Made by a program: the position numbers and the translations under genes | In this document: one piece after another, positions 10,683 to 21,700 of the stretch | Layout: every line of letters starts with the position of its first letter | Position numbering within the stretch: the first letter of the stretch is position 1 | The notes under the pieces: model-generated | The model's input: only the letters and a program-made list of their open reading frames with translations | Told to the model about the DNA's origin: nothing | Databases searched by the model: none | Origin: Ailanthus altissimus | Lineage: Eukaryota; Streptophyta; Magnoliopsida; Sapindales; Simaroubaceae | DNA: 64,000 nt | NCBI GenBank assembly: GCA_946807835.1 | Contig: OX327705.1 | Coordinates: forward strand, 17,700,501-17,764,500 | Reading direction: 5' to 3'

Positions 10683-12665
10683 ATGATAGACTCAAATTCA
10701 AGTTTAACGGGTAATAATATTGTGAACTTACATTTTCAGTTAAATTTTAAGGATGATCATAAGGGGGATAGAAGTAATCAAGAAAAAATTTTCCTTCTAC
10801 CAAGCCCATGCTCTAATGAAAAAAAAAAGAAAGTTTGTGCCATAAACATCGGCACAAAGATCAAAAGCATGGTTGCATTTTAAGAAAAGAAAAACGGTAA
10901 AAGACAAAGCACAATGCATGGTTGATTAGTTATAATTCAGTGTTTTACGGAACTAGTGGTATGCAAAACACTTAAAGAGATGTGTCAACTACAACAAGAA
11001 GGTGATTGATGATCAATAAGAAGTTTTTTTTAAAAAACTTACTGAAGAAAAGAGAGAGGGTAGTAATGTTGTATCCAGAGGATGAAGTCAAGCATCACGT
11101 TGACAAGCCCTTGTTAAAATGGTGGTGATGGATGAGCTACTTTTTAGTTTTATAGAGAATGTCGGGTTTCGATATTATAACAGTATGGTAGTTTTTAGAT
11201 TTGATGTCTCATCCCATAGAACTATAACAAGAGATACAATTGAGTTGTTTGGTTTGAAAAAAGGCTTATTGAAGAATTTGATTAGTGGGCAACGAGTGAG
11301 CTTGACCGCCGACATTTGAACTTTCATTCATAATAATAGTTATATAGTTGTCACAGCTTACTTCATAGATAGTCATTAGCATTTACATAGGAAGATTTTA
11401 AGCTTTGCTCTTATTTCAAATCACAAAAGAGATATGATCGGAAAGCATTTGAAGGATTGTTTGTTGGATAGGGGTGTTGATACAATATTATGTATAACAA
11501 TTGATAATGCAAGTGCCAACGATGTTCCCTTATCTCATCTGAAGAAGAGATTGAAAAGTTGAAGAGATGATTCATTGGTTTTGAATGGAGAATACATGCA
11601 TGTGATTATTGTATGCACATTTTAAATTTGATTGTGACAGATAGGTTGAAGGATTAAAATGAGAGTGTAGTTTCTATACGCAATGTAGTAAAGTATGTTA
11701 GATATCGCACTTGCAAGCCTTTAAGTATTATATAGAAAGGGAAAAAAATTGAGTACAATAGAAGTATGGTGTTAGATGTGCCAACTAGGTGAAATTTCAC
11801 TTACTTAATGTTGATGAGTGCATTGAAATTTTAGAAGGCTTTTGATATGATGGCAGAAGATGATCCTCTATATGAGAGCTATTTTTTAAAAGAGAAAAAT
11901 AGAAAGAGAAGACAAGGGCCACCAGTCAGCTCGGATTGGGAGAATGTTGAGTATTTTGTATTATTTTTGTAATCTTTTCATGAAGCGACATTAAAATTTA
12001 GTGTTTCATTAAGTGTTACCTCTATAGACTATTTTAATGAGACTTGCAAAACTCTTTGGCGATGATGGTGCAAGAATTAAAGAAATGAAGCGTTTCAGCA
12101 AGGAGTTATTGTTTAGGCTTTATGAAGCCTACAGTGCATTGCATGGCAAATTACAGTGTGGCACATCTAGTGCTAGTGGTACTGCTATTGGTGGTGGGAG
12201 TAATAGTACTAGTAGCATACTTGTTTCATAATCACAAGTATCCCATGGCCTCTCAACTTCACTAATTCAAGATGTTATACAGCTCGATGACCATGGAGTG
12301 ATTACATTGGACTTGCAGAGGACGATAATGATTTGGAAGAAGTGCATGAGGGGAAAAAAAATACTTAATGAATAAACTTGAGAATCCTCGTAACCCACAT
12401 TTTGATGTTTTGCAGTGGTAGAGGTTGAATGCCAAGAGATATCTGATTTTGTCACGTATAGCTAAAGATGTGCTTGCTATACCTATATCTATTGTGGCCT
12501 TTGAGTCAGCTTTTAGTACCGAATGTCGTATTCTTGATTCATTTTAGAGTTCATTGACTTCGAAGGTAGTTGAGAGCTTGATATGTGGACACAATTAGAT
12601 ACAATCTTCACTTTTGGTGGATAAAGCAAAGCGAGAAAAAAAGATTGCTTGCAGACATTGAATAT
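10683..12665 (+). pseudogene. hAT transposase (BED finger, RNase-H-like core, dimerisation domain), broken
   Basis: A start at 10683 follows an acceptor-like TATTTGTAG, so a 5' intron is likely. A decayed BED-type zinc finger lies at about 10870-10990. Next come MDELLFSFIENVGFRYYNS near 11130, the catalytic-core segment ISGQRVSLTADI near 11300, and an ITIDNASAND segment near 11500. The C-terminal hAT dimerisation domain (about 12405-12600) carries RIAKDVLAIPISIVAFESAF followed by SSLTSKVVESLI. Stops and frameshifts are frequent, for example TGA where the core Trp would be after TADI. The closest family type is ricesleeper/DAYSLEEPER-like hAT; it cannot be active. Confidence 0.88.
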
Positions 12666-13289
12666 TATAACCAACTAGAAATAGATAAAACAATGTGAAT
12701 TACTATAACAAAATTTAAATGTTTATACTTATGTTTTACATTTTTACTTATTTTTTCTTCGTGTAAAGTTTGTGCATTTATCGATGCAAGAGCATTCACG
12801 GACACCGTCACCACATCAGCAGTAAAACTTGTTATTTATATTTACTTTATTGGTAATAAATTAAATTTTAATTATTCAATTTATTTATTTTTTATTTATA
12901 TGTTCTATTAGTGTAATAATGTGTTAATTTTTTTATGCATCCTTGCAAATTGCCAAATGCCAACCATTGCGTTTGCCAACCATCAATAATTATATCTTAA
13001 CTCTTATGCTTCCTTGCAGATTGCCAATCATGAATACTTATGCTTCATAAATTATTAAATTTTAAACTTAATGTTTAATTTGATTTACTTTCTAGAATGT
13101 TGTTATGTTGTATTGTAGTTGGTTGTGAATATGAAAGTCAATGTGATTATTGATATTTGTTGGAAAGTTGGATTAGAGTTAGGTTAATGGTTAGATGGTG
13201 GAATCAAATATTAGGAATTATATGGAAGTATTACAAGCCTACAATTTTTAGAAGGTTATTATAATTCAATGGAATGTCAAAAAATTAGG

Positions 13290-14480
13290 AAAGATTCTGT
13301 CAAATTTTTTTTAAAAATAAATAAACGTATTTTAACTTGAAATTGAATTTAGAATTACAACATTTTACGTAATTAGATTTGGAATGAATCGTTTTCAAAA
13401 TTAATCAAATTATAATATTTTACGTAATTAAATTTTAAATAATAACATTTAATGTAATTCAAATCCATAATATTTAACGTAATTGAAATTGAAATAATAT
13501 TTTAAATTATAATATTTAACGTATTTTAACTCGAAAATAAATCTAGAATTACAACATTTTACGTAATTAGATTTGGAACGAATCGATTTTAAAATTAATC
13601 AAATTATAACATTTAACGTAATTGAATTTCCAATAATAACATTTAACGTAATTCAAATCTATAATATTTAACGTAATTACAATCAAAATAATATTTTAAA
13701 TTATAATATTTAACGTATTTCAACTCGAAATTGGATTTAGAATTACAACATTTTATGTAATTAAATTTAGAAAGAATCAATTTTAAAATCAATCAAATTA
13801 TAACATCTAACGTAATTGAATTTCAAATAATAACTTTTAATGTAATTGAAATAAAAAAAATATTTTAAATTATAATATTTAACGTATTTCAACTCGAAAT
13901 TAGATTTATAATTACAATATTTAACGTAATTGAATTAAAACGATTTAATTTTAAAATTAATCAAATTATAACATTTAACATAATTAAATTGCAAATAATA
14001 ACATTTAATGTAATTTAAAACTATAATATTTAACGTAATTAAAATTGAAACAATATTTCAAATTATAATATTTAACGTAATTGAAATTGAAATAATATTT
14101 TAAATTATAATATTTAACGTATTTCAACTCAAAATTGAATTTATAATTACAAAATTTTACGTAATTGAGTTTGGATCGAATCAATTTCAAAATTAATCAA
14201 ATTATAACATTTAACATAATTTAAATTCAAATAATAACATTTAACGTAATTAAATTCATAATATTTAATGTAATTAAAATTAAAATAATATTTTAAATTA
14301 TAATATTTAATATATTTCAACTCGAAATTTGATTTATAATTACAACATTTAATGTAATTATATTTGGAACAAATTGATTTCAAAATTAATTAAATTATAA
14401 TATTTTACGTAATTTAAAATCAAATTGAATTTAAAATAATAACATTAACGTAATTTAAATCTAAATTGAATTTATTTTTT
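13290..14480. repeat. Array of ACGTAATT-type motifs in the hAT 3' region
   Basis: About 28 copies of a short core, TTTAACGTAATT and close variants, occur every 25-40 bp. They are organised in about six higher-order units of 170-234 bp, each marked by CGTATTTCAACTCGAAA (near 13324, 13513, 13714, 13884, 14118 and 14310). Many variants are TAATGTAATT or TAACATAATT, the changes expected when a methylated CG decays. It lies next to the right terminus of the element, a position where hAT elements carry subterminal transposase-binding repeats. That role is inference. A related block lies inverted at 39616-41110. Confidence 0.8.
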
Positions 14481-14649
14481 TTATTTTTTTAAAATTTAGT
14501 TCAAAAATTCTCGACCCAATCCGAATCAAAACTACGTCGTTTTAATGTAAAAAATAAAAAATAAAAAAATTCCCTACCCAATGTCGAGCCTGGAATCGTC
14601 CTAACCCAAAAAGTCTTAAACCCGAAATTGTCCCACTAGAGTTATCATC

Positions 14650-15019
14650 AGAAACAGTGAAGGAATCCCTATTCTAATGGCAGCCTATAACCAAGAAAAT
14701 AAGGGGATATAGAATGTGCATAAGCTAAAAGCCATGAAACTGGGCATCCATTTAGCAGTAGAACAGAATTTAAACCAAATAATTGCATAGTTTGATGCAC
14801 AAAATGTAGTGAATTTAGTGACAGGATCAATTTACACTAAAGGAGATCAAATGGGTTATCTAGGAAATTAAAAATGAGATTGAAAGGGGTGAAAGAGTAG
14901 AGATTAAATATGTTCCAAGAGGTCGTAATATGGCAGCTCATAAGCTTACCAAGTTCGCTATAAAAGTCCCATGTGATAAAGTGTGGACTAATGCCTTCCC
15001 AATTAATTTGGTTGAATGA
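14650..15019 (+). pseudogene. LINE ORF2 C-terminal RNase H domain
   Basis: Beyond the hAT insertion the LINE resumes with an RNase H fold: KAMKLGIHLAVEQNLNQII, then DAQNVVNLVTGS, GDQMGYL and VPRGRNMAAHKL, ending at TGA 15017-15019, twenty bases before the A-tail. A TAG interrupts the region just before the DAQNVV stretch, where the family has a Ser or Glu-Ser before the catalytic Asp. The sequence linking it to the zf-RVT part is missing, probably lost with the hAT insertion. Confidence 0.85.
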
Positions 15020-15038
15020 AATCTTGAATATCTGTTCC

Positions 15039-15054
15039 AAAAAAAAAAAAAAAA
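15039..15054 (+). other. Poly(A) tail of the LINE
   Basis: Sixteen uninterrupted As lie 20 bases after the ORF2 stop and directly before the candidate 3' target duplication. This marks the LINE 3' end. Confidence 0.85.
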
Positions 15055-15070
15055 TAGCTGAAATTTTCCT

Positions 15071-15728
15071 TCTGATAATCAACAGCTAACAACTTTAAAA
15101 CCACTGTTAAGCCATGACAAACATGTACTACTTTTCTAGATGACGCCTGATTAATTCACGATCACAAGCGTAATTGATTATTAGATAATCTACCATAATC
15201 CCAAACGGATCTAAACTTTTTACCATAAAGATGAATAAGTTGTATTGTATAATGTCATATTCAAGTCAATTGATGGTTACCTTCAGTTTCACCCTTGATT
15301 CACGCCTCACAAAAATCTCATGAAAAGGAACCACGTTAAAGCCAACCTAAGTTACATCCTGTTTCCATGTCATCAAACAAAGCTGCCCAGAATGGCAACT
15401 AAAAGTAAAAGATACTTAAAAACAGAAATTACTGGAGATTGTGTTTTACCCCTCTTCATTTGGGTAGTTTAGAATACATCCACTTCAACTTTAAGACAAC
15501 TATCCAACTCTTCCATCATAGATTTCAAATTTTGTCATATGTCACATAGCCAACTGAACAAATAAATTACATCAACTATCAAACGAGTCAGACATTATTT
15601 TCATATCAAGGGAGGATATTTGGCCTAATATATTATGAAGTATGGAAATGAAAATGTTAAACATGGATATAATAATAATACGCGCAACCTCAATAGGATG
15701 GATATATATACAGCTTCGGGGTTCAATG
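15071..15728. other. 3' flank of the FIP2 gene
   Basis: This lies between the LINE A-tail and the FIP2 stop codon. The part next to 15728 is probably FIP2 3' untranslated sequence (minus strand). No other feature was seen. Confidence 0.5.
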
Positions 15729-18700
15729 TCAGCGAATTGCTCCTAGCAGATTGGCACCATCAAGCTTTGCACCTTCCAAATGCTGTTAAATTGTATCCCC
15801 ATTCTCAGTCCCAAGATTTTTATACACGTTAATAGTAAAACATATTCACATTCTGAAAATTGGATCTATTTTACTTACTGTATCTCGAAGATTCACATGC
15901 CGTAGATAAGCTCTTTGAAGATTTGCACCTTTTAAATTGGCATTACTTAACTTTGCACCCTGCAAATAGATGTTTCAACTTTCAACCTTCAACAACTTAA
16001 AATCTTGAGAGCAGTATGTCGACTAATGGAACTAATAATGTCCCATTATCACATCACTGCCTACTCAAGCTAGTTTAAAATGGATTATAAGAACCAAAAC
16101 AAAGATAGGAATGCACTGCAGGCACTCTCATACAGAGTGTTCAAAATATGAAAAAACTCAAAAACATATATACAATATGTCTTCTTTACGCACAATCAAA
16201 ACATAAGAATGTTTGTGCAAACACACATGAATGTGTGTTCTGAATGTGCAAGACATACAATGAAATGGGTTAAAAATGTTATACCAGCATAAGCAAATAA
16301 CAAATTCCATAAAATTGATTAAATAATCTTCCTTCAATATATTTTTTTTTCTATACATAAAAATATGATCAGAAACTAGATATGACAAAGCAAGTCTACA
16401 TAATGACACCTTACACACCATATTTGATGGTACTCCATCAAGTCAGAGAATAAATATTAAAGCGTTTGAAGCGTGCATAAAAACATAAGGAGAATTATAT
16501 AAATACACACATGAAGTGTATAGAGACCTTGTGAACATCCCCAAACAACTCAAAAATTAAGACCAAGTTAATGTCAGTGCACTTCATGAATGAACTGTTG
16601 CTTTACAAGTAATATGAGAATCTTAAGACATCTTATAAATAATTAAATGACAAAAACTGCAGTCAAGGGAAAACTGAGTTTGCAATTCAAACTGAGGCCA
16701 TGAACACCAAAAGAGATCAACAGTAACTTGTGTACACACACAAACTTCAGAAGACTTTTATTGATATTCAAACAAATCAATGAAGCAAGGTAATACAAAT
16801 GTTTGATGATCCAAACTGGCTAGAGACTTTTTTTCTCCAGAAACAAATCGGTTAGAGGCTTGATACTAGAGTGTATCCCTAATTAATAACATACAACAAC
16901 CCACAAACAAGTGAAGACTGCTATTATTTCTGCATTAATTCTTACATGTGGGCGCCTCTTATTATTAGATATTAAAAGGTTTATTTTCACTTTATGGTAT
17001 TAATCCTAGATTGTTTAAAACACTTCAATCTTACCTTCAAATTGGCTCCTTCCAAGTTAGCTCCCTCTAGGTTGGCATTAGTAAGATCAGCGGCCTGAAA
17101 AAGGCAATAGGATAAACCAATTACAACTTCTATTGAACCTATTAAACCTTCAAGTAGCAAATTGCTTAATGGAAGAAGAGCAACACAATTGACATGATAC
17201 TTTTAAAAATTAAAAAGTTCTGACATAAAGCAAAAGTGCAAGGATGTGAATTCAATGGGATAGGTTTAATATAATGACTTTGATCCAACAGTTGTGATAT
17301 TGTTGGTGTTAACATGAGGTATACACCAGCTCACGAAAAAGTGTTCCATACGGCCATAAAGAATAACAAATGGCAAACAAAACTAAGGAGTGTATTATCT
17401 AAAGAATTAAAGAAGCCCAACCTGTAAGTGTGCTGATCGCAGGTCCGCTCCACAGAAGCTGCAGTCTATCAAGCAAGCATCTGCAATATATAAGGATAAA
17501 ATAAATCCAAATGCCATTTTATAACATGTAGTGCTACATTTAAGTGGAATAAACAAGCATTGCAGCAAAAGAAGAAAAATGCATTCCTTTGTTATCCCTA
17601 TTGTTACGAACCCTTGGGTAGAACTTACCCCTAAAAACTGGCTTCTAAAGGAAAGGTGCCCAAGAGTTAATAAACCACCAGTTAATCCCATATTTAACCG
17701 ATGTGGGATCCTAACATACCACTACACTTCCGACACTGACGTCCACGGCGGCCCACTCTGGCCTTTCCAGGTCGCCCCTTCCCAAGTTGCCCCTTCCGCA
17801 ATGTGAGCGCCTGCGTGGGGTTGGCTCTAATACCAAATGTCACAAACCCTTGGGTGGAACTCACCCCTATAAATCGGCTTGTAAGGGAAGGATGCCCAAG
17901 AGTTAATAAACCACCAGTTAATCCCATACTTAACCAATGTGGGATCCTACCTATAGCTTAAAAAAGGTAACTGTGTACTTCCCTTAGCAAAGATTGCAGC
18001 TGAAAATTCTGGAGAAGTACTACTCTCATGTCACTGTTTTGTAAATCAATATTGCAAATATTTCCTCTAATCCATTAATGTCAAATAATTAAAAGTGCAA
18101 AAGAAAAACCAGATGCACATATCACAATATGCAAATCTGCCAGCCTGGGGTAAACATAAACTAGATGTAAAGATAAATTATGAGGTGATAAAATATGCAT
18201 GAAGCAAGAGAGCAAACAGATACAGAACCATTTAGAAATAGCAATAAACTCAGACTAAGTATATTGTAAAAAGGGTAAAAAAATTATTTGCCTTGAAGGT
18301 TTGCACTCTGAAGATTAGCACCAGCTAGTAAAGCTCCAAGAAGATTTGCCCCAGTAAATTCACATCTTCACTAATCAAGATAAAACCCTTAAAAAGCAAT
18401 TCTTAAGTATGCATATAATCAGAAAAGAATCTAGTAAGGCTGTAACTGTCTTACTCTCGCAAAGTTGCATTGTGAAATATGGAACCCTCAGCATCCACGT
18501 CCTGTGATGAGAAATAGGTTTAGTAGATGATTAATCAATCTGGAAAGAACTGTCAAGTTTGGAGACAAGAGACAACCGTATCCTCGTCACTCTTGACTTA
18601 TGCATTAAATTTTGTACTTGAAAAGGCAAGATCAGCAATTTAAGAAATTTTAAAACTCAGAAAGTAATACTGGTACTTGTTCAAGCAAGGTGTACTAAAT

Positions 18701-21700
18701 TATAAGTCAAGAATTGTACCAACCCGAAATTTTGCACACTGTAGATTTGCACGAGAGAAGAAAACATTTCTAATGCATGCGTAGCTGAAGTCTACAGATG
18801 ACAGATCCTGCATGTGTGAAAGCAGAAGCAATGTCTTAGAAAGATAGTGTTTTATCTTGCAACTCTGACCATCTATGAGTAATTCTCAGTTATCCCTTTT
18901 AAAAAATTTTAAGCAACACTTAACAAGTCTCACATTAATAGTGAAAGAATAGATATAATGAAACAGGAGTAAGATCTTCTTCAATAAGCCACCAGAGAAG
19001 CTAAACAAAATCCTGATTAGTTAAATGACTGGAATAAACCATAGCATTCCAAATATTTATTGGGAAAAAAAGTAGAATCTCAACAAATCAGAAAGCTAGC
19101 TGAGCAAATGCATGAATTAGCTAATCAAGTGACTTCAACAACCTAATTGTAGCATGCATAAAACTGAAAGGATATTTATGAGAAATCTTTAAAGCATCTG
19201 AGGAAAATCATTACCAGCTTAGAAAGATCAAGGCCAGAAAGATTAATTCCTCGAAACCTGACTCTTTCAGATTGTATACATTTGATGACATCAATGCGCG
19301 TCAATTCAGTATCTGACTCATTATCTTCCTTCCTTTTATTTAAAACAGCATTGATTCTCTCGATTAGTTCCTGAAATATAAAATTTAGAATGAATATCAT
19401 TTTCAAATGAACACAATTAATTTATTTGTTATCACACATGAACTACATACTCAAGAATTTCAACAGGAATTATACAATAACCATGCAGTGAGTTTAGAGC
19501 ATTGTGTGTATAAAAGTGTTCAAAGTCACGGCGAAAGCGAGTCCTCTTATGTAAAAGTTGGGAATGGGAATTATTTATAACTCTATTAAGAGTTTAGGAG
19601 AGACTTGCAAAGCTTGAACTTGGAAGGAAAACCAAAAAAGAAGGGCAGTGTTGGGAGATAGAAAATAGGAGAGAACAAGAACTGCAGAGTTACTTTATAC
19701 ACTGCTCACTCAAAAAGCTTATTTATTTGTGCTTTGTCAACTTAATTTGTAAGCAGTCTGATCAACTAACAGCATTCCACTGAGGTAGAAACATTAAACT
19801 TTTTTTTATCTTAGAATAATTTTTCTTGTTTTTGAAACTTGTCCTGATTCACATGTTCAAATGAGAGAGACCTAGTACACTTCTCGAGCAAGAATGTTCC
19901 TTATTGAGCAAGAAGAAAGTGAGAGTGGTGTATCTTTTACTTAAGAGTCCTTGTTCTCATATTTTCACACCTGAAATACCACAATTGATTTTTGATTTAT
20001 CTTTCACTTTGAAGCTCTTGCTGGTGTCTACTAAACTCTCATTACTAAATCCCATTAAACTTACAACCCAACTCTTACATGACAGACCCCACTCCGAAGG
20101 ACTTGCAACACTCTTATACACACTCCCACTAGAAGTGGGCAAAAAAGATAAGAACTAAAACGCAATTATTGAACCGATCAATTAGGTGCAATTTTGTTCG
20201 GTTTTTGCAATTCAATTGGGTCATTTTGGTTTGTTCTTTCAAAAACCGATTAATTCAGTTCACTGATGAGCCAAACCGAAAACCAAAACTAACAAATTTA
20301 GGCAGAAAATTGGTTATCAAATCAAATATGAACCAAGCCGAATTGCTTCGTTGATAAACCAAAAACAAACCTACACATTTAGGCACAAAATCTGTTAGAA
20401 AACCAAAACAAAAATGAACTGGTAAGCTGTACCCAGTTTGGTTCATATCTATAATTCATCTTGGATAGGTTCAATAAATTATGAATCAATCAGTATTCTG
20501 TTTGGTTTAATTTTTGCCCAAACTGAACCGAACCAACATTTACATTTAGTTCAGTTTGGCTCAGTTCGGCTAAGGTTTATTCAATAAATGAACCAAACCA
20601 ACAGTTTCCCACTCCTACTCCCAGCACATTGTGATTTAAAAGAATATAGATTAAGTGAATATGATATCACCAATAAGTCAAAGCACATCTTGCAACAAAA
20701 CGGCTACTCATGCAATTCAAAAGAACATAGCATTCAATGAATTCAGCAGTTGTTTTAAACCACTGTTAACATAGTCTAAGAATATGAAGCAAAATTACCA
20801 GAGACATTTTAACTAATTTCCAATTTGAAAAAGCCAATTTCAAATCTGAGTTTATCTTCATAAGGAGCTTTACTTTTTATGTTAATGCATTCATAATAAA
20901 CAACAATAAACTAATATATAACTTATGCATCTTGGATAGAAAAGTTGATAGGAGAGTATTACTGTTTATTATTTGTATATCATAATGAGAGAGAATTAGA
21001 GAGTAGGTAATAGGAGCTAAAAGCTGGCTACAATTAGGTATCAAATACAATAACTCATTACTTGAACTTAAAAAGCAATTTGCTTGTGTCTGTAGAAGTT
21101 CAAATTGTTTGTTCCATGTTTCAAGTGAATGTATAACATTCTGCCTTAGCATCCCGAAGAAGGCTACATCTAATGTACCATGTTTCACTTCAAGTAGGTG
21201 TACACGTACCTTGACTGTACCTCCTACTATATCAATCTCCCTTCCAAGTAACTTACACAAGAAGTTTCAAACTTGTTTTCCCTTCTAAAAAGCACTCATG
21301 TGGGCTTAGACTACCATTATCTGAATTTCTTCCTTGAAAACAAACTGAAATGCCGTGAATTCATAAAAGTTAACTGTGTATCTAAGAATATTCTTTAATA
21401 CATAAAATGTAACTGAACAATAAGCTCATACTAATGAAAGAAAAGCAGATATGAAGTGCAAAGCAGGACAGAAGTTTGGCAGAAGCACATCGTTATAATC
21501 CCAAAGGACTCCAGATCTCACCAATAAAATTCATAGGGGGCAAAATACATAAATGGATGTACTTGGCAAAATTTCTCCCACATAATGATGATTCATTTCA
21601 AACAAGACAAAAAACTGATGTTAATTGACTAGAAGAAACTATGGCTTACAAGTAGTTGATAATACTGTGCTTCCCGTAAAAGTTCTGAATATTTAGATTC

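Larger units (their letters stand above)
9470..14638 (+). mobile_element. hAT transposon nested in the LINE
   Basis: The LINE is broken after about 9469 and resumes near 14640. Between them is a hAT unit: a GC-rich 5' untranslated region, a probable intron, a decayed transposase (10683-12665), a long AT-rich motif array (13290-14480) and a right end. Read inwards, that right end is TAGTGGGACAATTTCGGG, close to TAGGGGTGGGTAATTTCGGG at 39616. The flank GAGTTATC (14639-14646) matches GAGAGCTC (9462-9469) at only 5 of 8 positions, and no good left inverted repeat is visible. The left boundary is therefore uncertain and the left end may be rearranged. All insertion ages follow from nesting: hAT is younger than the LINE. 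Confidence 0.75.
4361..15070 (+). mobile_element. L1-type LINE, interrupted by nested elements
   Basis: On the plus strand, in order: a 5' leader, a decayed ORF1 with zinc knuckle, an ORF2 with apurinic endonuclease and reverse transcriptase, a long interruption, then an RNase H domain, a stop at 15017-15019 and a 16-A tail at 15039-15054. TAACTAACATTTTCCT (4361-4376) and TAGCTGAAATTTTCCT (15055-15070) match at 13 of 16 positions and bracket the unit, as target-site duplications should. The LINE is split by a 610-bp MITE and by a hAT transposon of about 5 kb. Without those it would be about 4.9 kb, shorter than a full plant L1, so parts of ORF1 and ORF2 were also deleted. It is dead. Confidence 0.9.
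17602..17949 (-). mobile_element. TRIM (miniature LTR retrotransposon) in a FIP2 intron
   Basis: Two direct repeats of about 115 bp (17602-17716 and 17838 onwards) flank about 120 bp without coding capacity. On the minus strand the LTR reads TGTTAGGATCCCACAT...GTAACA. Just inside the right (5') LTR the minus strand reads TGGTATTAGAGC, an initiator-Met primer site with one mismatch. CCTAT occurs at 17597-17601 and at 17950-17954 as a perfect 5-bp target duplication. The right LTR has lost about three terminal bases. It depends on other elements for replication, and it lies in the intron with the GC donor. Confidence 0.9.

Noticed and set aside
14005..14383. Two short open frames rich in Tyr, Lys and Asn
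   Set aside because: They are translations of the AT-rich motif array, with no start context or homology; the same artefact occurs at 40775-41095.
13290..14480. Possible CRISPR-like array
   Set aside because: Spacers are themselves repetitive AT-rich sequence, unit length varies, and this is plant nuclear DNA within a transposon.
15039..15054. Poly(A) run as sign of a processed pseudogene
   Set aside because: The sequence just upstream is LINE RNase H with its stop codon, so the tail belongs to the LINE.
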